Shown piece by piece: positions 42,508-49,799 of a stretch of DNA of 49,799 bases (the first letter of the stretch is position 1; the number at the start of each line of letters is the position of its first letter). Under the pieces are notes generated by a model, which did not search any database, had not been told where the DNA came from, and saw only the letters and a list, made by a program, of their open reading frames with translations. This DNA is from JALSHZ01 sp964614535 (GTDB taxonomy: Bacteria > Pseudomonadota > Gammaproteobacteria > UWMA-0217): positions 1-49,799 of the forward strand of contig CAZTOZ010000062.1 of the NCBI GenBank assembly GCA_964614535.1, written 5' to 3'. The position numbers and the translations under genes were made by a program.

Positions 42508-43684
42508 CGACGACGCCATCGGCCCAGGCCACCGAGCTGGAGACATCCGATCCCTGCCGTGGGAAGAGTGTCGCCTCGATCTCTCCCGTGTCGTTGACGC
42601 CGATGCGGGCGCGGGCGAATTCGCGGCGGATGCCCGGTTTCGGCCAGTCGAAGCCGGCCCGCACGGGGAGGCTGCGGGGAAGGGGATCGCGGCAGCCCTG
42701 GGTCTTGAGCAGCCATGGCCGGACGAAGAGCAGGAAGGTGATGAAGACCGAGACGGGGTTGCCGGGCAGGCCGAAGACGGTGGCGTTGCCAATGGCGCCG
42801 AAGGCCAGCGGTTTGCCTGGTTTCATTGCGATCTTCCACAGGTCGAGTCGGCCTTCGGCCTCGATGGCGGGTTTGACGTGATCCTCGCCGCCGACGGAGA
42901 CTCCGCCGCTGGAGAGGACGATGTCCGCCTGGCGCGAGGCGTCGAGGAAGGCTTGCCGCGTGGCCTCGAAGTCGTCTTCGACGTGCCGGTCGACGCAGAT
43001 GTCGACGCCCAGCGACTGCAGCAGTCCGCGCAGCGCGTAGCGGTTGGAGTTGTAGATCTGTCCCGGTCCCAGCGGCCGTCCCGGCTCGACGATCTCGTCG
43101 CCGGTGTAGAGGATCGCGGCCCGCAGCCGGCGAAAGACCTCGATCCGGTCGATGCCGACGCCGGCGGCCAGCGACATCTGTGCCGGGCCGATCCGCGTGC
43201 CGGCGGCGATGGCCACTTCGCCCTTGCCCATGTCGTTGCCTCGTGGACGGATGTTGAGCCCGGCTTCGACCGCCTGGCCGATCACCACCTCGTCGCCGTC
43301 GGCTTCACAGTTCTCCTGCATCACCACCGCGTCGGCGCCGGGTGGAATGGGCGCCCCGGTGAAGATCCGCGCCGCGGTGCCGGGTTGGAGTGGTGCGCCA
43401 CGGCTGCCGGCGGCGATCCGCTGGGTGACCCGCAGCCTCGTGCCGGCGGTGGGGACATCGGCGGCGCGGACCGCGTAGCCGTCCATCGCACTGTTGTCGT
43501 GGCCTGGTACGTCGATGGTGGAAGTCACCTCCCGCGCCGTTGTGCGGCCAAGGGCATCGAGGATCGGTACGGTCTCGGTATCCTCGACGGGGCGGGCCGC
43601 ATCGAGCAGGCGTTTCAGCGCCGTGTCGGCATCCATCATGCCGGTGCCGTGGGTATCGCAGCTGGGTAGGGCGTCATTGCGCAT
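42428..43684 (-). CDS. moeA: Molybdopterin molybdenumtransferase
   Basis: MoeA inserts molybdate into adenylylated molybdopterin, the last step in molybdenum cofactor synthesis. The 418-residue protein (E. coli 411) has D-N-S-A-M-D-G-Y-A-V in domain I, P-P-G-A-D-A-V-V near 112, the domain III motifs S-S-G-G-V-S-V-G and P-G-K-P-L-A-F-G, and G-L-P-G-N-P-V-S-V. A working Moco pathway fits a cell with NapC/NirT-like respiration. Start at the ATG at 43684. It is convergent with the hydrolase gene and overlaps it by 80 bp. Confidence 0.96.
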   Translation of the reverse strand: MRNDALPSCDTHGTGMMDADTALKRLLDAARPVEDTETVPILDALGRTTAREVTSTIDVPGHDNSAMDGYAVRAADVPTAGTRLRVTQRIAAGSRGAPLQPGTAARIFTGAPIPPGADAVVMQENCEADGDEVVIGQAVEAGLNIRPRGNDMGKGEVAIAAGTRIGPAQMSLAAGVGIDRIEVFRRLRAAILYTGDEIVEPGRPLGPGQIYNSNRYALRGLLQSLGVDICVDRHVEDDFEATRQAFLDASRQADIVLSSGGVSVGGEDHVKPAIEAEGRLDLWKIAMKPGKPLAFGAIGNATVFGLPGNPVSVFITFLLFVRPWLLKTQGCRDPLPRSLPVRAGFDWPKPGIRREFARARIGVNDTGEIEATLFPRQGSDVSSSVAWADGVVVIPENRTVSKGETVQYLGFADLLAGY

Positions 43685-43722
43685 GGTCGGTCGATTCGGA
43701 TTGCGTGAGCGAAGACGTTATT

Positions 43723-43791
43723 ATGCCGGAGTGCCCCGCATGCAAGAACAACAAAACGCATGGCCAACACGGCCGTTTTGAGCATTGGTAA
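43723..43791 (+). CDS. Possible micro-ORF with CxxC and His motifs
   Basis: A 22-codon frame from ATG (43723) to TAA (43789-43791) encodes MPECPACKNNKTHGQHGRFE followed by HW. The C-P-A-C pair plus three histidines look like half of a zinc ribbon. It lies in the 168-bp gap upstream of the glycosyltransferase gene, on the same strand, 61 bp before its start. The upstream GAGCGAAG is a poor ribosome-binding site. It may be chance. Confidence 0.25.
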   Translation: MPECPACKNNKTHGQHGRFEHW

Positions 43792-43852
43792 ACTGAAAGC
43801 CCCCGGAGCGGCCTGCTAGACTGGCCGCCCACTCAGGAGCAGTCACGACGGA

Positions 43853-44854
43853 ATGAAAGCAGACAGCGCCGCCACCGGTATCGTCGTCATCGGCAGGAAC
43901 GAAGGCCATCGGCTGCGTGCCTGCCTCGAGTCGTTGTCGGATCTCGATGCGCCCATCGTCTATGTCGACTCCGGCTCCAGCGACGGCAGCCCGGAGCTCG
44001 CGGCCTCGTTTGGCGTCGACGTGTTGCGCCTCGACCCTTCCCGACCGTTTTCCGCCGCGCGTGGACGCAATGAAGGCTTTGCTCACCTCCAGCGGCAATA
44101 TCCCGGGATCGAATACATCCAGTTCATCGATGGTGATTGCAAGCTCGCGCCCGGCTGGCTGCACATCGCCGAAATGACGCTGGGCAACAATCCGTCCTAC
44201 GGCGCGGTGACGGGCCACCTGCAGGAGATGGCGCCGGAACGCTCCATCTACAATCGCATGTGCGCGCTGGAGTGGAAGTCGGCCGCTGGCGAGATCACCG
44301 ACATCGGCAAGTTCGGCGGGATTTCGATGGTTCGCGCCCGGGTGCTCGATGAAGTCGGCGGTTTCAATCCCGACCTCATCGCTGGTGAGGAGCCGGAACT
44401 GGCCACCCGCATCAAGGCAGCGGGCTATCGGATCCACAAGCTCGACCACGCCATGGCCTATCACGATGCCGAGATCAGCACCTTTCGCCAGTGGTGGACG
44501 CGGGCCGTCCGGGCCGGGCATGCCATCGGCGCCTGGGCCAACCTCAACCCCGAACAGCGCGATCGCGACGCATTGCGTGAAGAGATGAGCACCTGGTTCT
44601 GGGGGCTGGTCGTGCCGGCGACGACGTTGCTGCTGCTGATCCCGACCAGGGGCGCCAGCCTGGTGCTGCTGCTGGGTTATCCGCTGCTCATGTGGCGCAT
44701 GTACCGCTACCGCCTCAGCGAAGGCGATACGCCAGCCGATGCCCGCACCTACGCCAAGTACACGCTGATCGGCAAGTTCGCCAACGTCATCGGCCTGATG
44801 AAGTACTACCGCGACCGCCGCCGCAACAACTTCGAGATCATCGAATACAAATGA
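43853..44854 (+). CDS. Family 2 glycosyltransferase
   Basis: The 333-residue protein has an N-terminal GT-A domain: G-I-V-V-I-G-R-N-E-G, V-Y-V-D-S-G-S-S-D-G-S, the D-x-D-type F-I-D-G-D-C near 95, and G-G-F-N-P-D-L-I-A-G-E-E-P-E-L with the acceptor-site acidic residues. Two membrane segments follow (about 250-265 and 270-290), so the enzyme sits at the inner membrane. It probably makes a surface polysaccharide or glycolipid; the donor and acceptor are unknown. AGGAGC lies upstream of the ATG. No other glycan genes are nearby. A strong terminator follows. Confidence 0.9.
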   Translation: MKADSAATGIVVIGRNEGHRLRACLESLSDLDAPIVYVDSGSSDGSPELAASFGVDVLRLDPSRPFSAARGRNEGFAHLQRQYPGIEYIQFIDGDCKLAPGWLHIAEMTLGNNPSYGAVTGHLQEMAPERSIYNRMCALEWKSAAGEITDIGKFGGISMVRARVLDEVGGFNPDLIAGEEPELATRIKAAGYRIHKLDHAMAYHDAEISTFRQWWTRAVRAGHAIGAWANLNPEQRDRDALREEMSTWFWGLVVPATTLLLLIPTRGASLVLLLGYPLLMWRMYRYRLSEGDTPADARTYAKYTLIGKFANVIGLMKYYRDRRRNNFEIIEYK

Positions 44855-44881
44855 GCCGGTGATATTTGCCGGAGACGGACG

Positions 44882-44913
44882 AAAAAAAAGGCCCTGCGTC
44901 GCAGGGCCTTTTT
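44882..44913 (+). terminator. Strong rho-independent terminator
   Basis: AAAAAAAAGGCCCTGC pairs with GCAGGGCCTTTTT around a GTC loop, 28 bases after the glycosyltransferase stop. It separates that gene from the tRNA gene, which is transcribed from the other strand, and may serve both directions. Confidence 0.92.
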
Positions 44914-44919
44914 GCTGTC

Positions 44920-44995
44920 TGGCTCCCCCGGCTGGACTCGAACCAGCGACCAATAGATTAACAGTCTACTGCTCTACCAACTGAGCTACAGGGGA
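44920..44995 (-). tRNA. tRNA-Asn (anticodon GTT)
   Basis: On the minus strand the sequence runs TCCCCTGTAGCTCAGTTGG..., with D-arm, anticodon loop C-T-G-T-T-A-A (anticodon GTT), T-arm GGTTCGAGTCC, and acceptor end CGGGGGAGCCA with an encoded CCA. The acceptor stem pairs over seven positions (one G-T). The 76-nt length is normal. No integrated element is seen at its 3' end. Confidence 0.96.
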
Positions 44996-45052
44996 ATTGA
45001 GGCGCGAATTCTATAGGTGGGCCGGGGCAGGGTCAACCGCTTTGATCGCCCG

Positions 45053-46243
45053 TCAATCGCCGCTCAGCAGATCGGCGATCCGCTGCAACGCCCGCTCCAG
45101 ATTGTCCATGCTGGTGGCGTAGGAGACGCGGAAGTGTCCCGGCAGTCCGAAGGCCGAACCGGGTACCACGGCCACCTTGGCTTCGTTGAGAATGTACTCG
45201 GCCAGCACCACGTCGTCGTCGATGCCGTCCACCGCGTCGATGGCCCCCTGGGCGTTGGGGAAACTGTAGAAGGTGCCGTCGGATGGCAGGCAGCTCAGCC
45301 CGGGAATCGCGTCCAGCGTCCGGTGGACGAAGTCGTGCCGCTGCTCGTATTGCGCCACCATCTCACCGATACACTGCTGGTCGCCGCCGAGCGCCGCCAC
45401 GGCCGCCGCCTGCGAGATGGAGCAGGGGTTGGAAGTGCTCTGGGACTGCACCTTCTTCATCGCCTGGATCAGCGCCTTGGGGCCGCCGGCATAGCCGATG
45501 CGCCAGCCGGTCATCGCGTAGGCCTTGGAGACGCCGTTGAGGACGATGCTGCGGTCGTAGAGATCCGGGCAGGCCATGACGATGTTGGAGAACGTCCTGC
45601 CGCCGAACAGGATGTGCTCGTACATGTCGTCACTGGCGATCAGCACGTGGGGGTGTTGCAGCAGTACCTCGCCCAGTGCCTTGAGCTCCGCCTCGGTGTA
45701 GGCGACGCCGGTGGGATTGGACGGGCTGTTGATGACCAGCAGCTTGGTCTTCGGCGTGATGGCCTGTTCCAGCTGTTCGGGTGTCAGCTTGAAGTTCTGC
45801 TCCTGCGACGCCTCGACGATCACTGGCACGCCGTCGGCCAGCAGTACCATGTCGGGATAGGAGACCCAGTAGGGCGCGGGAATGATGACCTCGTCGCCGG
45901 CGTCCAGCAGTGCCTGGCAGAGATTGAAGAAACTCTGCTTGCCGCCGACCGAGACCAGGATCTGCTCCGGCGTGTAGTCCAGGCCATTGTCGCGCTGGAA
46001 CTTCCCGATGACCGCCTGCTTCAGCTCCGGCGTGCCGTCGACGGCGGTGTAGCGCGTCTGGCCGTCGCGGATCGCCTCGATCGCCGCTTCCTGGACGTGG
46101 CGCGGGGTGTCGAAATCCGGCTCGCCGGTACTGAGGCTGATGACGTCCACGCCCTCGCGCCGGAGTTTGGCGGCATTGGCGGAAATCGTCAGCGTGGGAG
46201 AGGGTTTGACGCGCTGCACGCGCGCGGAGAGGTCGATGATCAT
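45053..46243 (-). CDS. Aspartate aminotransferase (class I, subgroup I-gamma type)
   Basis: The 396-residue PLP enzyme shows L-S-T-G-E-P-D-F-D-T-P, Y-T-A-V-D-G-T-P-E-L, N-S-P-S-N-P-T-G-V, S-D-D-M-Y-E-H, and the PLP lysine K240 in N-G-V-S-K-A-Y-A-M-T-G-W-R-I-G-Y. This is the pattern of the thermostable/aspC-like I-gamma aspartate aminotransferases; many of these also accept prephenate. The ATG at 46243 is taken as start; the frame stays open upstream across the divergent uvrB promoter. Its start is 67 bp from the uvrB start. Confidence 0.92.
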   Translation of the reverse strand: MIIDLSARVQRVKPSPTLTISANAAKLRREGVDVISLSTGEPDFDTPRHVQEAAIEAIRDGQTRYTAVDGTPELKQAVIGKFQRDNGLDYTPEQILVSVGGKQSFFNLCQALLDAGDEVIIPAPYWVSYPDMVLLADGVPVIVEASQEQNFKLTPEQLEQAITPKTKLLVINSPSNPTGVAYTEAELKALGEVLLQHPHVLIASDDMYEHILFGGRTFSNIVMACPDLYDRSIVLNGVSKAYAMTGWRIGYAGGPKALIQAMKKVQSQSTSNPCSISQAAAVAALGGDQQCIGEMVAQYEQRHDFVHRTLDAIPGLSCLPSDGTFYSFPNAQGAIDAVDGIDDDVVLAEYILNEAKVAVVPGSAFGLPGHFRVSYATSMDNLERALQRIADLLSGD

Positions 46244-46310
46244 GGCGGTATCCGCGGTGGAGTGGAGAGGTGTAATATTACGTGATGACACCCGCCTTTT
46301 TAACCGCTCC

Positions 46311-48311
46311 ATGTCGAAGCGTTTCCAGCTCGTAACCGACTACCGGCCCGCCGGCGATCAGCCGGCGGCGATCGCCGCGCTGGTGGATGGACTCGAATCG
46401 GGGCTGGCCTGGCAGACGCTGCTCGGCGTCACCGGCTCCGGCAAGACCTTTACCATGGCCAACGTGATCGAGCGGGTGCAGCGGCCGACGATCATTCTCG
46501 CCCACAACAAGACGCTGGCGGCCCAGCTCTACGGCGAGATGAAGGCGTTTTTCCCCGACAATGCGGTGGAGTATTTCGTCTCCTACTACGACTACTACCA
46601 GCCCGAGGCCTACGTGCCGGCCAGCGACACCTTCATCGAGAAGGATGCCTCCGTCAACGAACACATCGAGCAGATGCGGCTGTCGGCCACCAAGGCACTA
46701 TTCGAGCGCCGCGACGTCGTCATCGTCGCCTCGGTGTCGTCGATCTACGGCCTCGGCGACCCGCAGTCCTATCTCGAGATGGTGCTGCACCTCGACCGGG
46801 GCGACCGGATCGACCAGCGCCGTCTGCTGCGCCGGCTGGCCGACCTGCAATACAGCCGCAACGATCTCGACTTCAAGCGCGGCACCTACCGGGTGCGCGG
46901 TGAGGTGATCGACATCTTTCCCGCCGACGAGGAGGCCGAAGCGGTGCGGGTGGAGATGTTCGACGACGAGATCGAGCAGATCAGCCACTTCGACCCCCTC
47001 ACCGGCGAGGTGTTGCGCAAGGTGCCGCGAGTGACGATCTATCCCAAGACCCACTACGTCACCCCGCGCCAGATCATGTTGAACGCCGTCGACGAGATCA
47101 AGGCGGAGCTGGCCGAACGGCTGCGGGAGCTGGAGGCGCAGAACAAACTGGTGGAGGCCCAGCGTCTGGCCCAGCGTACCCGCTTCGACATCGAGATGAT
47201 CGTCGAACTGGGCTACTGCAACGGCATCGAGAACTACTCCCGCTACCTCTCCGGCCGCGCGCCGGGAGAGCCGCCGCCCTGTCTGTTCGACTACCTGCCG
47301 CCCGACGCGCTGCTGATCGTCGACGAGTCGCACGTCACCATTCCCCAGCTGGGCGCCATGTACAAGGGTGACCGCTCGCGCAAGGAGACGCTGGTGGACT
47401 ACGGCTTCCGCCTGCCGTCGGCGCTCGACAACCGGCCGCTGCGATTCGATGAGTTCGAGGCGCTGGCGCCGCAGACCATCTTCGTCTCCGCCACCCCCGG
47501 GCCCTACGAGGAGGCCCATGCCGCCGCCGTGGTCGAGCAGGTGGTGCGCCCCACCGGCCTGGTCGATCCCGAGGTGGAGGTGCGGCCGGTCGATACCCAG
47601 GTGGACGACGTGCTCTCCGAAATCAACGACCGCGCCGCGCGCGACGAGCGTGTGCTGGTGACGACGCTGACCAAGCGGATGGCCGAGGATTTGACCGACT
47701 ACCTCCAGGAGCATGGCGTGCGGGTGCGTTATCTCCACTCCGACATCGACACCGTCGAGCGGGTCGAGATCATCCGTGACCTGCGCCTCGGTGCCTTCGA
47801 CGTGCTCGTCGGGATCAACCTGCTGCGCGAAGGGCTGGACATGCCCGAGGTGTCGCTGGTGGCCATTCTCGATGCCGACAAGGAGGGCTTTCTCCGCTCC
47901 GACCGCTCGCTGATCCAGACCATCGGCCGCGCCGCCCGCAACCTGCGTGGCAAGGCGATTCTCTATGCCGACCGCATCACCGGCTCGATGCAGCGAGCCA
48001 TCGACGAGACCAATCGCCGCCGTGCCCGGCAGCTCGAATTCAACCAGGCCCACGGCATCGTCCCCAGGGGCATCCGCAAGGAGGTGGCCGACATCATGGA
48101 GGGGGCCCATGTGCCAGTGCCGGGCCGTGGCCGTCAGCGCCAGGTGGCCGAGCCGAGCGCCGCTTACGAGGTGCTCGATCCGAAGGCCGCGGCCCGCAAG
48201 ATCGCCCGCCTGGAAGAGCAGATGTACCGCCACGCCCGCGACCTGGAGTTCGAGGAGGCGGCGCGCCTGCGGGACGAGATCGCCCGGATCCGGCAGCAGA
48301 TGCTGTCATAG
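46311..48311 (+). CDS. uvrB: Excinuclease ABC subunit B
   Basis: UvrB is the damage-verification helicase subunit of nucleotide excision repair. The 666-residue protein (E. coli 673) has Walker A G-V-T-G-S-G-K-T at 39-46, the beta-hairpin region Y-Y-D-Y-Y-Q-P-E-A-Y that clamps damaged DNA, the D-E-S-H box, helicase motifs V and VI in the second half, and a C-terminal UVR domain (E-E-Q-M-Y-R-H-A-R-D-L-E-F-E-E-A) that binds UvrA and UvrC. Start ATG at 46311; the longer open frame upstream is antisense to the aminotransferase. Confidence 0.97.
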   Translation: MSKRFQLVTDYRPAGDQPAAIAALVDGLESGLAWQTLLGVTGSGKTFTMANVIERVQRPTIILAHNKTLAAQLYGEMKAFFPDNAVEYFVSYYDYYQPEAYVPASDTFIEKDASVNEHIEQMRLSATKALFERRDVVIVASVSSIYGLGDPQSYLEMVLHLDRGDRIDQRRLLRRLADLQYSRNDLDFKRGTYRVRGEVIDIFPADEEAEAVRVEMFDDEIEQISHFDPLTGEVLRKVPRVTIYPKTHYVTPRQIMLNAVDEIKAELAERLRELEAQNKLVEAQRLAQRTRFDIEMIVELGYCNGIENYSRYLSGRAPGEPPPCLFDYLPPDALLIVDESHVTIPQLGAMYKGDRSRKETLVDYGFRLPSALDNRPLRFDEFEALAPQTIFVSATPGPYEEAHAAAVVEQVVRPTGLVDPEVEVRPVDTQVDDVLSEINDRAARDERVLVTTLTKRMAEDLTDYLQEHGVRVRYLHSDIDTVERVEIIRDLRLGAFDVLVGINLLREGLDMPEVSLVAILDADKEGFLRSDRSLIQTIGRAARNLRGKAILYADRITGSMQRAIDETNRRRARQLEFNQAHGIVPRGIRKEVADIMEGAHVPVPGRGRQRQVAEPSAAYEVLDPKAAARKIARLEEQMYRHARDLEFEEAARLRDEIARIRQQMLS

Positions 48312-48437
48312 CGACCGTTCGTCCGTGCCCTCGGGCAAAGCGTGATCGCTTCGTTTCCACGAGGTGCCCCCCGTTGTTTTACTGCTCGTCGGCCGTCGCG
48401 ATTAAACGCGGCGGCGTCAACCGGGGAGAAAAAAACA

Positions 48438-49727
48438 ATGAAACTCGACAGGGAGGCGCTCGTCTCACCCAAGCTGCTCGCGGCGGGCGGCATTCTGCTG
48501 CTGTTCTTCAGCGTGATCGTCTGGCTCTATCTTGGAACCCACCAGAGCGGTGGCGAGATCATCCAACTGCTGCAGGCGCGGGATCCCGACACGGCACGCC
48601 TCTCCCGGCTGCTCGCCGAGCGGGCGTCCGACCACCGCCTGCTGCTGGTGATGATGGGGTTGTTCGTCCTGGTGATCGGCCTCGTCGCCGTTGCCGTCTC
48701 CCAAAGCATCATCGGGCCATTGCGGCGAACCATCGAATATGCCAATGGCATTGCCGGCGGGAAGCTGGGTGAACGTGCCACCTACTGGGCCTCCGGCGAG
48801 GTGGCCAATGTCCGGGATGCCGTCAGCGACATGCAGGACCAGCTGAGCGATGTCGTCGTCCAGGTCTCCAACGCGGCCAGCCGCGTCGATACCGGGACCA
48901 CCAGTATCGAACAGTCGTCCGAGTCGCTGCGTCGATTTCTCAACAAGCAGGGCCAGAGCCTGGAGCGGGTCACCGGCAAGATGAAGTCGATCGCCGGTTC
49001 GATGCGCGCAAAGGCGGATGAATCGCTGAAGATCGACGGTGTGGTGCGCGAGACCCATGCCGCCATCAAAGGCGGCAGGGACATCGTCGAACAGACCGTC
49101 TCGGCGATGGAGGAGATTCATCAGTCCAGTACCGAGATCAACAAGATCGTCGGCATCATCGACGAAATCGCGTTTCAGACCAACCTGCTGGCGCTCAATG
49201 CGGCGGTCGAGGCGGCCCGCTCCGGTGAACACGGGCGCGGATTCGCGGTGGTCGCCAACGAAGTGAGAAATCTTGCCCAGCGCAGCGCCGAGGCTGCCAA
49301 CCAGATCAAGTCGCTGATCGAGGACAGCGTTGCCAAGGTCGACGAAGGGTCGCGGCTCGCGCGTGCCTCCGGCGACACCCTGACCGAGATCCTCGACCGT
49401 TTCGACCAGGTCACCCAATGTGTCTCCGAGCTGACGAGACAGACCGGGCTGGACGCACAGGAGGTGGATCAGATCATCAGCGACGTCAACGATGTCGAGA
49501 GTCTCGCTGCCGAGGGGCGGGCCCTGGTGGAGAACGTGCACAGCGGTAGCGAAGGGCTGCGCCACTCCTCCTCGCGGCTCAACACCATCGTTGGCTACTT
49601 CACCATCGCCGACGAGCGGGTGGGGGCCGCGGCCGATGCGCCAGCGCCCGGTGGGCCGGACGACCGGAACGCCGGGTCGGTGGCACGGCCCGTGCCGGAC
49701 GGACTGCCGCTGCGGCGGGCGGGATGA
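48438..49727 (+). CDS. Methyl-accepting chemotaxis protein with minimal periplasmic domain
   Basis: The 429-residue chemoreceptor has membrane helices at about 13-33 and 68-89, leaving a periplasmic part of only ~34 residues. A HAMP domain (about 90-140) and a long helical signalling domain follow. The hairpin tip is canonical: E-I-A-F-Q-T-N-L-L-A-L-N-A-A-V-E-A-A-R near 243-261, then G-F-A-V-V-A-N-E-V-R-N-L-A. The tail is low-complexity (Ala/Pro/Gly/Asp-rich) without a CheR-tethering pentapeptide. With so small a sensor region, it may read membrane or cytoplasmic state, or work with a partner. GGGGAG precedes the ATG at 48438. Confidence 0.92.
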   Translation: MKLDREALVSPKLLAAGGILLLFFSVIVWLYLGTHQSGGEIIQLLQARDPDTARLSRLLAERASDHRLLLVMMGLFVLVIGLVAVAVSQSIIGPLRRTIEYANGIAGGKLGERATYWASGEVANVRDAVSDMQDQLSDVVVQVSNAASRVDTGTTSIEQSSESLRRFLNKQGQSLERVTGKMKSIAGSMRAKADESLKIDGVVRETHAAIKGGRDIVEQTVSAMEEIHQSSTEINKIVGIIDEIAFQTNLLALNAAVEAARSGEHGRGFAVVANEVRNLAQRSAEAANQIKSLIEDSVAKVDEGSRLARASGDTLTEILDRFDQVTQCVSELTRQTGLDAQEVDQIISDVNDVESLAAEGRALVENVHSGSEGLRHSSSRLNTIVGYFTIADERVGAAADAPAPGGPDDRNAGSVARPVPDGLPLRRAG

Positions 49728-49742
49728 GCCGCACGCCCCGGT

Positions 49743-49799
49743 TCAGTCGGCCAGTTCGATCTCGTCGGCGATGCCGTCGCGGCGGTCCTCGTCGTCCTC
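49743..49799 (-). CDS. C-terminal end of an unknown minus-strand gene (truncated by the window)
   Basis: Reading the minus strand inward from the window edge, 18 codons (EDDEDRRDGIADEIELAD) run to a TGA at 49743-49745. The acidic, non-repetitive composition and codon use fit a real C-terminus. It would be convergent with the chemoreceptor gene (15-bp gap). Too short to identify. Confidence 0.4.
   Translation of the reverse strand, partial: EDDEDRRDGIADEIELAD

Noticed and set aside
46107..46310. Upstream extension of uvrB by 68 codons
   Set aside because: Antisense to the aminotransferase start region; the UvrB family starts with M-S-K-x-F-x-L at 46311.

Overview
The window looks like a stretch of chromosome from a high-GC gammaproteobacterium. 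The gene families and their order point that way: an Mla lipid-transport operon followed by murA and his genes, petABC followed by sspA-sspB, succinylase-type dap genes, fimV, greB, and a surface protein with a GlyGly-CTERM-like tail. A cytochrome bc1 complex plus separate diheme and tetraheme c-type cytochromes indicate a versatile respiratory chain, as in Chromatiales-like lineages; that placement is inference. Host genes are strongly G/C-biased. The first ~0.55 kb is clearly AT-richer and looks foreign.

Layout. 1-1,000: an AT-rich gene cut by the window edge, an integron attC-like palindrome, and remnants of two unrelated transposases (ISL3 type and IS256 type) butted together. 1,075-5,604: lpxH and a lipoprotein cyclophilin on the minus strand, then mlaFEDCB, all concerned with the envelope and outer membrane. 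5,788-11,158: a tightly overlapped operon murA-hisG-(DAHP synthase)-hisD-hisC. 11,167-13,706: a DegS/DegQ-like protease, a Nif3/YbgI protein and a small exported retropepsin-like protease. 14,096-18,044: petABC (bc1 complex) and sspAB; then pyrD. 19,282-22,355: a secreted Gly-rich surface protein, then after a strong terminator a three-gene overlapping unit: exported EndoU-like RNase, small acidic YacL-like protein, greB. 22,443-27,175 (minus): GIY-YIG protein, glk, dapE, ArsC/YffB-like protein, dapD, dapC. 27,361-35,030: VOC protein, PPOX-like protein, Kbp-like BON-LysM protein, DUF937 protein, FimV-like hub, Atm1-type ABC exporter, metallophosphoesterase. 35,122-38,402: diheme cytochrome c, exported ankyrin-repeat protein, NapC/NirT-like tetraheme cytochrome, DUF2892 membrane protein. 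38,445-41,488 (minus): DUF4105/Lnb-like protein and two tandem DUF3015 paralogs. 41,542-49,799: alpha/beta hydrolase, moeA, GT2 glycosyltransferase, tRNA-Asn, aspartate aminotransferase, uvrB, a chemoreceptor with a very small sensor domain, and the last codons of a minus-strand gene.

Most of the window is core metabolism. The parts that deserve attention are the EndoU/YacL-like/greB unit, the GlyGly-CTERM-like surface protein, the cytochrome-ankyrin cluster, the DUF3015/Lnb-like cluster, the DAHP synthase inside the his operon, and the integron/IS debris at the left edge. All family calls come from reading motifs, not from database searches.
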